A DNA stretch of 64,000 nucleotides. Source: VAZQ01 sp963721005. Lineage in GTDB: Bacteria; Pseudomonadota; Alphaproteobacteria; Rhizobiales; Xanthobacteraceae. Location: NCBI GenBank assembly GCA_963721005.1, contig CAVRHR010000007.1, positions 1-64,000 on the forward strand, read 5' to 3'. The position numbers and the translations under genes are program-made. The notes below the pieces were generated by a model. That model saw nothing but the letters and a program-made list of their open reading frames with translations, was not told where the DNA came from and searched no databases. Below, one piece after another: positions 51,687 through 60,431 of this stretch (the stretch's first letter is position 1; each line of letters opens with the position of its first letter).

Positions 51687-52295
51687 TCAGCTCCGTCCGG
51701 GAGCAAGCGCGGGTGCGGCCTCCACGCGCGGCGGCGCGCCCTGGCGCACCGCATACATCGTGTAGGACAAGGTGATGCTGTCGAGATCATTCTGCTCGGC
51801 GTCCTTGGCCAAGGCGGGATCGACGAAGAACACGACCGTCATGTCGCGCTTCTCGCCCGGCTCGAGCCGCTGCTCGGTGAAGCAGAAGCAGTTGATCTTG
51901 GAGAAATAGGCGCCGGCGGTCGGCGGCGTGACGTTGTAGGAGGCCTCGCCGACGGTCGCGCGGGCGGATTCGTTGACCACCGTGTAGCCCACGGTGACGA
52001 CCTCGCCGATCCGAGCCTCGATCGAGGTCTGGTCGGGCTCGAACCGCCACGGCAGGTTGCCGGCCACATTGGCGTCGAACCGCACCTGGATCTTGCGGTC
52101 CAGGATCGCGGCCGGCGCCGAGGTGGCGACCTGGGTGGTGCCTTGAAACCCGGTGGCGCGGCAGAACCAGTTGTAGAACGGCACCGCGGCGTAAGCTGCC
52201 CCCACCATGGTGGCCACGAACACGCCGCAGGCGGCCGCCACCGCGAGATCGCGGCGGCGTTGCGGCTTGCTGGCTCTGGGATCGCGGGCACTCAT
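51687..52295 (-). CDS. ctaG: cytochrome c oxidase assembly protein CtaG (Cox11)
   Basis: A 202-residue copper chaperone. One N-terminal membrane helix (AAACGVFVATMVGAAYAAVP) and a periplasmic Ig-like domain. The copper ligands are in SKINCFCFTEQRLEPGE, and the conserved VPFYNWFCRATG follows the helix. It delivers copper to the CuB site of subunit I. It is 51 bases beyond the small CoxF-like gene. Confidence 0.95.
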   Translation of the reverse strand: MSARDPRASKPQRRRDLAVAAACGVFVATMVGAAYAAVPFYNWFCRATGFQGTTQVATSAPAAILDRKIQVRFDANVAGNLPWRFEPDQTSIEARIGEVVTVGYTVVNESARATVGEASYNVTPPTAGAYFSKINCFCFTEQRLEPGEKRDMTVVFFVDPALAKDAEQNDLDSITLSYTMYAVRQGAPPRVEAAPALAPGRS

Positions 52296-52346
52296 GACAT
52301 CAGGCTCTTGGCATCAGGCTCTTGAACGATTTCCGTTGGGCGGTCG

Positions 52347-52502
52347 TTATGGCTGGTTCAACACGCCGGGTCCCTTGATGAAGGTGACGGCATAGAACAA
52401 GATGACCAGGGCGCCGAGCGCGAGCGCGATGGCGATCGAGCGGGCACGCTGCTTGCGCTTCTGCTCCTCGGTGAGGACGATCCGTTCCGGCTTGTCGTCC
52501 AT
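52347..52502 (-). CDS. CoxF-like small membrane protein
   Basis: A 51-residue protein starting MDDKPERIVLTEEQKRKQRA with one membrane helix (SIAIALALGALVILFYAVTF) and a short tail ending KGPGVLNQP. It is located between ctaB and ctaG, where many Rhizobiales have a CoxF-type protein of this size. It is too short for many gene finders. It starts 15 bases after the ctaB stop, so it is part of the transcript. Likely a helper of oxidase assembly. Confidence 0.8.
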   Translation of the reverse strand: MDDKPERIVLTEEQKRKQRARSIAIALALGALVILFYAVTFIKGPGVLNQP

Positions 52503-52517
52503 GTCATCACCCGACCC

Positions 52518-53480
52518 TCACGCCGTCCCGTGGCCGAGGGGACCAGCCAATAAGCCCTCGATCAGGAGGACGGCGAAGAGCACGAAGAGATAAAGGATCG
52601 AGAAGGCGAACAGCCGACCGGCGGTCTGCGTTGCACGCGCGCCGGAACCCTCGGCCCAGAGGCGCCAAGAGAGCGCCACCATCAGGCCGCCGCCGAGGAG
52701 CGCGGTGACACCATAGACCGCGTCCGCATAGCCGAGCAGCCAGGGCGCCGCGCCGACCGGCACCAGCAGAAGCGAATAGATCAGGATCTGGCGCCGCGTC
52801 TCGGCCGCCCCGGCCACCACCGGCAGCATCGGGATGCGGGCGCGGGCGTAATCGTCGGTGCGATTGAGCGATAGCGCCCAGAAGTGCGGTGGCGTCCAGA
52901 AGAACACCAGGAGGAAGAGCAGGAACGGCTCGACCCCGATGCCGCCGGTCGCCGCCGCCCAGCCGATCATCGGCGGAAATGCGCCCGCGGCACCGCCGAT
53001 CACGATGTTCTGCGGCGTCGAGCGCTTGAGCCACATCGTGTAGACGACGATGTAGAAGAAAATGGTGAAGGCGAGCATCAGCGCGGCGAGCCAGTCGACC
53101 AAAAGGCCGAGCACCACCACCGAGCCGGTCGCCAGCGTCATGCCGAACGCCAGCGCCTCGCCCGGCGCGATCCGGCCGCTCGGGATCGGGCGCCGCACCG
53201 TGCGGGTCATCACCGCATCGACGTCGGCGTCGAACCACATGTTGAGCGCGCCGGCGGCTCCGGCGCCGACAGCGATACAGAGCAACGCCGTGAACCCGAT
53301 CACCGGATGCACATGGGCCGGCGCGAGGACGAGGCCGACCAACGCGGTGAACACCACGAGCGACATCACCCGCGGCTTCATCAGGGCGAGATAGTCCCCG
53401 ACGCTGGCTTCGCTCACCAGATTGATGGCGGCGAGCGGGCCTTGCTGCGGTTGACGATCGACGACGGAGATATCAGTCAC
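52518..53480 (-). CDS. ctaB: protoheme IX farnesyltransferase
   Basis: A 320-residue polytopic UbiA-family prenyltransferase that makes heme O from heme b and farnesyl diphosphate. The prenyl-diphosphate binding motif is ALNMWFDADVDAVMTRT (about residues 97-113), followed by RRPIPSGRIAPGEAL; the second aspartate region is HFWALSLNRTDDYARARIPM. It lies 12 bases after ctaD. Confidence 0.95.
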   Translation of the reverse strand: MTDISVVDRQPQQGPLAAINLVSEASVGDYLALMKPRVMSLVVFTALVGLVLAPAHVHPVIGFTALLCIAVGAGAAGALNMWFDADVDAVMTRTVRRPIPSGRIAPGEALAFGMTLATGSVVVLGLLVDWLAALMLAFTIFFYIVVYTMWLKRSTPQNIVIGGAAGAFPPMIGWAAATGGIGVEPFLLFLLVFFWTPPHFWALSLNRTDDYARARIPMLPVVAGAAETRRQILIYSLLLVPVGAAPWLLGYADAVYGVTALLGGGLMVALSWRLWAEGSGARATQTAGRLFAFSILYLFVLFAVLLIEGLLAGPLGHGTA

Positions 53481-53492
53481 GGCTGACCCGGC

Positions 53493-55151
53493 TTACCTGA
53501 TGAGCGGCAGTTCGCTGTACTGATGGAACGGCGGCGGCGAGGACAGCGTCCATTCCAACGTGGTCGCGCCCGGACCCCAGGGATTGTCGGCCGCCCGCTG
53601 CTTGCGCATGAACGCCTGCGCCACCCCGAAGAAGAACACCAGCGTGCCAAATCCCGAGATGAAAGAGCCGATCGAGGACACCTCGTTCCAGCCGGCGTAC
53701 ACGTCCGGATAGTCGACGATGCGACGCGGCATGCCGGCGAGCCCGAGGAAGTGCTGCGGGAAGAACGTGAGGTTGACGCCCACGAAGGTGATCCAGAAGT
53801 GCAGCTTGCCGATGGTCTCGTTGTACATGTAGCCGGTCATCTTCGGGAACCAGTAGTACCAGCCCGCGAAGATGGTGAAGACCGCGCCCAACGACAGCAC
53901 ATAATGGAAGTGCGCCACCACGTAGTAGGTGGCGTGCAGCGCGCGGTCGACGCCGGCATTGGCCAGCACCACGCCGGAGACGCCGCCGATGGTGAATAGG
54001 AAGATGAAGCCGATCGCCCACAGCATCGGCGTCTTGAACTCGATCGAGCCGCCCCACATCGTGGCGATCCAGGAGAATATCTTCACCCCGGTCGGGACCG
54101 CGATCACCATGGTGGCGAGAATGAAATAGGCCTGGGTGCCGACCGACATGCCGACCGTGTACATGTGATGGGCCCAGACCACGAAGCCGATGCCGCCGAT
54201 CGCCACCATCGCGTAGGCCATGCCGAGATAGCCGAACACCGGCTTCCTGGAGAAGGTGGCGATGATCTGGCTGACGATGCCGAAGCCCGGCACGATCAGG
54301 ATGTAGACCTCCGGATGGCCGAAGAACCAGAACAGGTGCTGGAACAGGAGCGGATCGCCGCCGCCGTCGGGCGAGAAGAACTTGGTGCCGAAGTTGCGGT
54401 CGGTGAGCAGCATGGTGATGCCGCCCGCCAGCACCGGCAGCGACAGCAGCAGCAGGAACACCGTCACCAATTGCGACCACACGAACAGCGGCATCTTGTG
54501 CAGCGTCATGCCGGGGGCGCGCATGTTGAAGATGGTGGTGATGAAGTTGATCGCACCCAGGATCGACGAGGCGCCGGCCAGATGCAGCGACAGGATGGCG
54601 AAATCGACCGCCGGCCCCGGATGCCCGGTGGTCGACAGCGGCGCGTAGATGGTCCAGCCGGCGCCGACACCGGGCGACCCCGGCTCGCCTTCGACGAACA
54701 TCGAGGTGATCAAGAGCGCGAACGAGGCCGGCAGCAGCCAGAACGAGATGTTGTTCATGCGCGGGAACGCCATGTCGGGCGCTCCGATCATCAGCGGCAC
54801 GAACCAGTTGCCGAAGCCGCCGATCATCGCCGGCATCACCATGAAGAAGATCATGATCAGGCCGTGGCCGGTGATGAACACGTTGTACTGGTGCGTCTCC
54901 TGGAAGAACTGCAGGCCCGGGTGCATCAGCTCGAGCCGGATGCCGATCGACAGCAAGCCGCCGACCAAGCCGCCCATGAGCGCGAACGCAAGGTACATCG
55001 TGCCGATGTCCTTGTGATTGGTCGAGTACACGAACCGCCGCCATCCGGCCGGATTGGCGTGCGCCCCATGCTCGTGATCGTGATCGTGGTCATGCGCATG
55101 GTCGTGCGCGCCGTGATCGTGTGCCCCGTGAGTCGTAGACGGTGTAGCCAT
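53493..55151 (-). CDS. ctaD: cytochrome c oxidase subunit I
   Basis: A 552-residue catalytic subunit with twelve membrane helices. Heme and copper ligands are visible: VFITGHGLIMIFF (heme a), WFFGHPEVYILIVPGFG (CuB and Tyr crosslink), VWAHHMYTVG and VVAHFHYVLSLG. The K-channel and D-channel stretches are typical. Before the usual start (GWRRFVYSTNHKDIGTMYL) there is an extension of about 35 residues with some 13 histidines alternating with aspartate, glycine and alanine. It may bind copper or another metal on the cytoplasmic side. Confidence 0.96.
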   Translation of the reverse strand: MATPSTTHGAHDHGAHDHAHDHDHDHEHGAHANPAGWRRFVYSTNHKDIGTMYLAFALMGGLVGGLLSIGIRLELMHPGLQFFQETHQYNVFITGHGLIMIFFMVMPAMIGGFGNWFVPLMIGAPDMAFPRMNNISFWLLPASFALLITSMFVEGEPGSPGVGAGWTIYAPLSTTGHPGPAVDFAILSLHLAGASSILGAINFITTIFNMRAPGMTLHKMPLFVWSQLVTVFLLLLSLPVLAGGITMLLTDRNFGTKFFSPDGGGDPLLFQHLFWFFGHPEVYILIVPGFGIVSQIIATFSRKPVFGYLGMAYAMVAIGGIGFVVWAHHMYTVGMSVGTQAYFILATMVIAVPTGVKIFSWIATMWGGSIEFKTPMLWAIGFIFLFTIGGVSGVVLANAGVDRALHATYYVVAHFHYVLSLGAVFTIFAGWYYWFPKMTGYMYNETIGKLHFWITFVGVNLTFFPQHFLGLAGMPRRIVDYPDVYAGWNEVSSIGSFISGFGTLVFFFGVAQAFMRKQRAADNPWGPGATTLEWTLSSPPPFHQYSELPLIR

Positions 55152-55219
55152 TGTCAAATCCTTCCGACGTCCAGTCCTTCCACCACCTTCATCGAGCCGC
55201 GGCGATCAAGCCTGCGGCG

Positions 55220-56096
55220 CTACCGGGCGGCCGATCCATTCGCATCCGCGACCGCGGTCGGCGCGGGTCGCTCCACGCCGGTGGTCTTCCATTCGGGCCG
55301 CTTGTTGGCGGCGTCGACCCATTCGTTGAACGCCTGCTCGCTCACCACCCGGATGGCGATCGGCATGAAGGCGTGATCCTTGCCGCACAGCTCCGAGCAC
55401 TGCCCGTAATAGGTGCCTTCGCGCGTCGCCTTGAACCAGGTCTCGTTGAGCCGGCCCGGGATGGCGTCGATCCTGATCCCGAAGGAGGGAATCGCGAAGG
55501 AATGTATGACCTCGTTGCCGATGGTCTGCACCCGCACGATCTTGTTCACGGGCACCACCATCTCGTTGTCGACCGCGAGCAGGCGCGGCTGGTCGGCCTT
55601 GCGATCCTTCTCCTGCAGCATCAGCGAATCGAACTCGAACTTGCCGTTGTCCGGGTACGCATAGGTCCAATACCACTGCTTTCCGGTCGCCTTCACGGTG
55701 ATGTCGGCCGGCGGCGTATTGATCTGGTGGAACAGCAGGCGGAACGAGGGCACCACGATAATCGCCAGGATGATGACCGGGACCACCGTCCAGATCACCT
55801 CGATGGTGGTGTTGTGAGTGACCCGCGAAGGCGTCGGATTTGCGCGCGCGTTGAAGCGCACCATCACGATGATCAAGAGGGCCAGAACGAATGCCGATAT
55901 GGCGGTGATCACGATCAGCAGAAAATCGTGGAACGAGGTGATCTCATCCATGATCGGCGTCGCCGAGTTCCTGAAACCCGAACTGCCAGGGCGTCGCCTG
56001 CCCGTATGCGGCGAGCGCCGTCTCGCTGCCCGCCGCAAGTGCTCCGATCACGACCGCAACCGCGGCCAACCGCTTGAAGACCAGCATTTTTGTCAT
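55220..56096 (-). pseudogene. ctaC: cytochrome c oxidase subunit II, split by a one-base frameshift
   Basis: The signal peptide part (MTKMLVFKRLAAVAVVIGAL, ending YGQATPWQFGFQ) starts at 56096 in one frame. The rest (NSATPIMDEITSFHDFLLIV, two helices, then the CuA domain with HSFAIPSFGIRIDAIPG and GQCSELCGKDHAFMPI) is in the next frame. Removing one G near 55970 joins them to a normal 291-residue protein. As it stands, frame one stops at 55944, and an ATG at 55951 could restart MDEITS without signal. In an otherwise intact oxidase cluster a sequencing error is the simplest cause; the gene is otherwise complete. Confidence 0.8.
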
Positions 56097-56447
56097 CGCT
56101 CCTTCGACGAAGCCGCCATCCGATGAAGCCCGTCCGACGAGACCGTCATGCGCCGCGCCGCATGTTCCCGGACCGAAGTTCCTGGACATATGGGCGGGAC
56201 GCTTGGCCGAGCGCAGCGACCCCCCACAGGCGGCTCCTCGGCGGACATGCGGCGGGACCTTTAGGCAAATCCCAGCCCGTCAAACCACAATTCCGGCCAT
56301 ATCGCAATGCACCTTGTGGCAATCCCCATGCGACCGTCCGGCCGCGTCATGCAGGCGCCGCAAACCGGCGGTTTCTCGCCCGAATCCCGGCACCGGGCGC
56401 GGCTTGCGCTCAGGCATTTTACTATTGGTTGACGGCTTAAGAGCACC
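56097..56447. promoter_or_regulatory. divergent region between ctaC and the IalB-like gene
   Basis: No gene. It must carry the promoter of the whole cox cluster on the minus strand and that of the IalB-like gene on the plus strand. An AT-rich CATTTTACTATTGG stretch at 56415-56428 is a candidate plus-strand promoter part. Confidence 0.4.
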
Positions 56448-56522
56448 ATGGTTTCGATCCTTGGCGAAAGGCGTGATTCGAGTTTTCCGGGATGGGGCGG
56501 CTTTCGAGGATTTGAGGCACCG

Positions 56523-57071
56523 ATGGGTTCATCCGGCCCTGGAACGCTTTCGACAGCTCTAGCAAGCTTGGCGTTGGCGAGCTTGGCTCTAGCGAGCTTG
56601 GCGCTGGCGGCACTGCTGAGCGCGAGCGGCCCCGCCGCGGCGCAGGGCGTGGTCCGCTCGGTGTTCAACGACTGGCAAATCCGCTGCGACACTCCGCCCG
56701 GAGCCCAAGGCGAGCAATGCGCCCTGATTCAGAGCGTCACCGCCGAGGACCGCGCCAATGTCGGCATCACCGTGATCGTGCTCAAGACCGCCGATCAGAA
56801 GAGCCGGCTGATGCGCGTGGTCGCCCCGATGGGGGTGCTGCTGCCGTCCGGGCTCGGGCTCAAGATCGACCAGGTAGATGTCGGGCGCGCCGGCTTCGTG
56901 CGCTGCCTGCCCAGCGGCTGCGTCGCCGAGGTGGTGATGGACGAGACGCTGATCAAGCAGCTGCGGACCGGCACCACGGCGACCTTCATCATCTTCCAGA
57001 CCCCCGAGGAGGGCATCGGATTTCCGATGAGCCTCAAGGGTTTCGGCGACGGTTACGACAAGCTGCCTTAA
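56523..57071 (+). CDS. invasion-associated locus B (IalB) family protein
   Basis: A 182-residue exported protein of the IalB family. The signal is unusual: an ASLAL unit is repeated three times before ALLSASGPAAAQ. The mature part holds VFNDWQIRCDTPPGAQGEQC, VAPMGVLLPSGLGLKIDQVD, FVRCLPSGCVAEVVMDETLI and GIGFPMSLKGFGDGY, with the conserved cysteine pairs. Despite the name, most rhizobial copies have no link to invasion. An upstream ATG at 56448 adds 25 residues but gives a poor signal. Divergent from ctaC, as is common in Bradyrhizobium as I recall. Confidence 0.85.
   Translation: MGSSGPGTLSTALASLALASLALASLALAALLSASGPAAAQGVVRSVFNDWQIRCDTPPGAQGEQCALIQSVTAEDRANVGITVIVLKTADQKSRLMRVVAPMGVLLPSGLGLKIDQVDVGRAGFVRCLPSGCVAEVVMDETLIKQLRTGTTATFIIFQTPEEGIGFPMSLKGFGDGYDKLP
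56561..56605 (+). repeat. three tandem 15-base repeats in a signal peptide
   Basis: Three units of the type AGCGAGCTTGGCGCT encode ASLAL three times in the hydrophobic core of the IalB-like signal. Unit changes would lengthen or shorten it by five residues without a frameshift. Confidence 0.8.
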
Positions 57072-57406
57072 GGGTGGCGTTCGGGCGCTTGGTGAAATTG
57101 CCGAGCACGCAGCGTCCCTCGCCCCGCTTGCGGGGAGAAGGTTCCGAGCAATTCGGATAACCCAATCTCGGCCCGGTGAGGGGGCGTTCCCGCGGGCTCA
57201 GACTCGCGGAACCGCCCCCTCATCCCACCTTCTCCATAGCCCGTCGAAGTCGGGCGTAAACGCCCTGATGGCACGCGGGGAGAAGGAGTGAGAGGGCCTG
57301 CGTCCCTGACGATTGCGGGAATGCCACCGTGCCCCGAAGGCCCCTCGCAAGTTCGGTGGCGGGCGACTATCTTTCTGTAAACAGCCCCCGAACGTAAGGC
57401 TCATCC
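57072..57406. other. intergenic region with repeat family B
   Basis: Apart from the repeat at 57105-57312, the final 95 bases before tldD should hold its promoter. No gene seen. Confidence 0.4.
57105..57312 (-). repeat. dispersed repeat family B, inverted copy 2
   Basis: The complement of 20775-20970: it contains CGGCCCGGTGAGGGGGCG, CGAAGTCGGGCGTAAACGCC and GGGGAGAAGGAGTGAGAG. Boundaries by eye. Confidence 0.75.
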
Positions 57407-58828
57407 ATGACCTCACCCACCATCTCGCTGCTCGACCGCGCCGGCCTCGACCGCGACGACGCCCGCCGCCATCTCGCTCATGGCCTCGAGGGGGCCGATG
57501 ACGGCGAGCTGTTCCTCGAATACTGCCAGTCCGAGATGATGGCGTTCGACAACGGGCGGCTCAAGCAGGCCACCTACGACACCTCGCAGGGTTTCGGGCT
57601 GCGCGCCGTCAAGGACGAGGCGGTGGGCTATGCCCATGCCTCCGACCTTTCGGAAGGCGCGCTGGCGCGCGCCGCCGACGCGGTCCGCGCCGTCAAGGGC
57701 GGGTACAGCGGGAAATATGCGGCGCCGCCCGGGCGCACCAACGTGCGCCTCTATGGCGACGACAACCCGCTCGGCGCCCCGAGCTTCGAGACCAAGGCGC
57801 GGCTCTTGGAGACCATCGACGCCTATGCGCGCGCCCGCGACCCGCGGGTGCGCCAGGTGACGGCGTCGTTCGGCACCAGCTGGCAGGTGGTCGAGATCCT
57901 GCGCGCCGACGGGGAGACCTATCGCGACATCCGCCCGCTGGTGCGGGTCAATGTGTCGATCGTGGCCGGTGACGGCAACCGGCAGGAGACCGGCAGCTAC
58001 GGCTATGGCGGCCGCGAAGGCTTCGAGCGCTTCCTCACCACCGAAAGCTGGCAGCACGCGGTCGACGACGCCGTGCGCCAAGCGCTGGTCAATCTGGAGG
58101 CGGTGCCGGCACCGGCCGGCGAGATGGACGTCGTGCTCGGGCCCGGCTGGCCGGGCGTGATGCTGCACGAGGCGGTCGGCCACGGCCTGGAGGGCGATTT
58201 CAACCGCAAGCAGACCTCGGCCTTCGCCGGGCTGCTGGGCCAGATGGTGGCCGCCAAGGGCGTCACCGTGGTGGACGACGGCACGCTCGCGCAGCGGCGC
58301 GGCTCGCTCTCCATCGACGATGAAGGCACCCCGACCAACCGCACCGTGCTGATCGAAAACGGCAAGCTGGTCGGCTACATGCAGGACCGCCAGAACGCGC
58401 GCCTGATGGGCATGAAGGCGACCGGCAACGGCCGGCGCCAGAGCCACGCCCATGTGCCGATGCCGCGCATGACCAACACCTACATGCTGGCCGCCGACCG
58501 CGATCCGGGCGAGATCATCGCCTCGGTCAAGAACGGCATCTATGCGGTCAATTTCGGCGGCGGACAGGTGGACATCACCTCGGGCAAATACGTGTTCCAG
58601 GTCACCGAGGCCTATCGGATCGACAACGGCAAGCTCGGGGCGCCGCTCAAGGGCGCCATGCTGATCGGCAACGGCCCGACCGATCTCAAGCGCATCAGCA
58701 TGGTGGGCAACGATCTCAAGCTCGACACCGGGGTCGGCACCTGCGGCAAGAACGGCCAGGGCGTGCCGGTCGGGGTCGGCCAGCCGACCCTGCGGCTGGA
58801 TCGCATCACTGTCGGCGGCACCGGCTGA
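57407..58828 (+). CDS. tldD: metalloprotease TldD
   Basis: A 473-residue member of the TldD/PmbA family, which matures peptides such as microcins and degrades the CcdA antitoxin in E. coli. The zinc motif is HEAVGHGLEGDFNRK (about residue 255), and the conserved SIDDEGTPTNRTVLIENGKL, RQSHAHVPMPRMTNTYM and CGKNGQGVPVGVGQPTLRLD follow. The PmbA partner is not in the window. An ISAs1 element is inserted right after its stop; the TGA itself is in the duplicated target. A ccdAB pair follows beyond the IS, which is of note since CcdA is a TldD/PmbA substrate in E. coli. Confidence 0.93.
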   Translation: MTSPTISLLDRAGLDRDDARRHLAHGLEGADDGELFLEYCQSEMMAFDNGRLKQATYDTSQGFGLRAVKDEAVGYAHASDLSEGALARAADAVRAVKGGYSGKYAAPPGRTNVRLYGDDNPLGAPSFETKARLLETIDAYARARDPRVRQVTASFGTSWQVVEILRADGETYRDIRPLVRVNVSIVAGDGNRQETGSYGYGGREGFERFLTTESWQHAVDDAVRQALVNLEAVPAPAGEMDVVLGPGWPGVMLHEAVGHGLEGDFNRKQTSAFAGLLGQMVAAKGVTVVDDGTLAQRRGSLSIDDEGTPTNRTVLIENGKLVGYMQDRQNARLMGMKATGNGRRQSHAHVPMPRMTNTYMLAADRDPGEIIASVKNGIYAVNFGGGQVDITSGKYVFQVTEAYRIDNGKLGAPLKGAMLIGNGPTDLKRISMVGNDLKLDTGVGTCGKNGQGVPVGVGQPTLRLDRITVGGTG

Positions 58829-58834
58829 CCTCGC

Positions 58835-60108
58835 AGGGCAACGAGTCGAGGTTAACATCGGCGTGGGCCGAGGATTTGGAGGAGGTAGTCCGGATCCCAG
58901 GAGGCGCGCTTTCGCCGTCGCTTGATGGATAGCTTGTCGTTTGCTTGCCGTACCAGGTTGAGGGCGAAGTGGCGAACGACGGCCATGTTTTTGGCCCCAT
59001 GACCGACCCGCAGGCGGGATTGGTCTTCATTGAACGTCATATCGAGCGTCCAGTGGAGATTGTTCTCGATGGCCCAGTGGCTGCGCACGGCGTCGGCAAA
59101 GGCGTCGGCGGCAAGAATGCGAGAGGAGATGTAAGAGCGCCGTTCGGTCTCGATTTTGTCGCCGCGTTCGATCCGGCTTTCGACCATCGCGATGGTGGTG
59201 AGCTTGGGGAAGCGGAATGCTCCCGGAAAGGAACGCTCTGGGGTCATCCAGTCGACCTCGTGGGAGACCGTATGGGTTCGGATTTCGAGCCTGCCATGGC
59301 CTTTCTCGACGACCTTCGAGCGCTCGAGCTTGTTGCACGGGGCGGTATCGAAATAGCTTTTGATTTCGGCATGAAGCGTCGGCTGGTTGTCCTTCACGGC
59401 CAGAAGGTAGTCGGCTTTGGCATCGAGGATGCTCTGAGCGATGTTCGGATTGCATCCCATGGCATCAATGGAGACCAGGGCGCCTTCGAGGTCGAGGCGT
59501 TCCACCAGCGCCGGGATGGCGGTGATCTCGTTGGATTTTTCGTCGGTCGCTTCCTGGCCGAGCACCAGTCGGCGGGTGGTGGCGAACGCGGAGACCAGAT
59601 GCAGGGCCTTCTGCCCGCGCTTACGGTCGTGGCTGCGCCGCGAGGTCTTGCCGTCGATCGCCACCAGGTCGGGCTTGTCCGGCCAGCATTCGGCCACCCA
59701 CGAGGAAAAACAGGCCGCAAACAGCTCCGGATCGATCCGATTCATGACCGTTCGCAGCCAGTCGGCGCATGGGATGCCGAAGTGAAACTCGGAGAACTGC
59801 TGCAAGAAGGACAGGTGCGCTTCGCCCCAATCGACGATGTCGTCATAGTCGTCGCCGCTCGCGATCGTGCCGCACACCACCAAAAACAGCACCTCGCGCA
59901 GCGGATACGCGACCTTCCACGATTGCCGCGTATCCTGGATCGTCGCCAAGTGGTCGAGCAATAGCCGCAACTGCGGCCGGGCGGACAAGGTTTCCATCGG
60001 CGCCTCCCGAATCGGAAGCTCCAAGGGAATCAGCTCCGCCGAACCGGCGAAAGAGCCTACCCCCGCCACGTCAAGCCAAAATCCACGTTAACCTGGCCCC
60101 GCCGCCCT
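58835..60108 (-). mobile_element. ISAs1-family insertion sequence
   Basis: A 1274-base element. Ends are AGGGCAACGAGTCGAGGTTAAC on the left side in part (17 of 22 bases shared with the right end, AGGGC and AGGTTAAC being exact). The 12-base GGCTGACCTCGC stands at 58823-58834 and again at 60109-60120, the target duplication. It has one transposase gene. A remnant of a related element lies at 28379-28491. Confidence 0.92.
58852..59997 (-). CDS. ISAs1-family transposase
   Basis: A 381-residue DDE transposase. Order: LREVLFLVVCGTIASGDDYD near residue 34, LVAIDGKTSRRSHDRKRGQK with the first aspartate, LVSIDAMGCNPNIAQSILDA with the second, ADYLLAVKDNQPTLHAEI, and SHWAIENNLHWTLDMTFNED with the glutamate near residue 325. 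The start is METLSARPQ; 24 further codons upstream are open. It appears intact, so the element may be mobile. Confidence 0.92.
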   Translation of the reverse strand: METLSARPQLRLLLDHLATIQDTRQSWKVAYPLREVLFLVVCGTIASGDDYDDIVDWGEAHLSFLQQFSEFHFGIPCADWLRTVMNRIDPELFAACFSSWVAECWPDKPDLVAIDGKTSRRSHDRKRGQKALHLVSAFATTRRLVLGQEATDEKSNEITAIPALVERLDLEGALVSIDAMGCNPNIAQSILDAKADYLLAVKDNQPTLHAEIKSYFDTAPCNKLERSKVVEKGHGRLEIRTHTVSHEVDWMTPERSFPGAFRFPKLTTIAMVESRIERGDKIETERRSYISSRILAADAFADAVRSHWAIENNLHWTLDMTFNEDQSRLRVGHGAKNMAVVRHFALNLVRQANDKLSIKRRRKRASWDPDYLLQILGPRRC

Positions 60109-60184
60109 GGCTGACCTCGCTTCCCGGCTTGCGCCCAGGCGCCATGCGCAGTAGAAATGCGCATGGTACCCATGGGGGTGAGCC

Positions 60185-60424
60185 ATGTTGAGCGACCGCT
60201 CGACCAAGAAGCGCGCCGTCAACCTGTTCGTGGATGTGGAGCTGCTCGACGAAGCGCGCCGCATGCGCATCAATATCTCGGAGACGCTCGAATCCCGTCT
60301 GCGCACGATCGTGCGTGCGGAGCAGGAGCGGCGCTGGCTGGACCAGAACAAGACCGCCATCGAGGCGTATAATCTGCGGGTCGCCCGCGATGGCCTGCTC
60401 GCCGATGAAGCCGGCCTCCTGTGA
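60185..60424 (+). CDS. ccdA: CcdA-type antitoxin
   Basis: A 79-residue antitoxin. Residues 8-45 form the ribbon-helix-helix DNA-binding part (KKRAVNLFVDVELLDEARRM, then INISETLESRL). The rest (QNKTAIEAYNLRVARDGLLA) is the toxin-binding tail typical of CcdA. It would repress its own operon and neutralise CcdB. It lies just right of the ISAs1 element, whose insertion may have moved its promoter; a GGGGGTGA ribosome site is kept. Confidence 0.88.
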   Translation: MLSDRSTKKRAVNLFVDVELLDEARRMRINISETLESRLRTIVRAEQERRWLDQNKTAIEAYNLRVARDGLLADEAGLL

Positions 60425-60431
60425 GCCGGCC

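Noticed and set aside
57413..58858. Open frame of 481 codons antisense to tldD
   Set aside because: Shadow frame; tldD on the plus strand has all family motifs.
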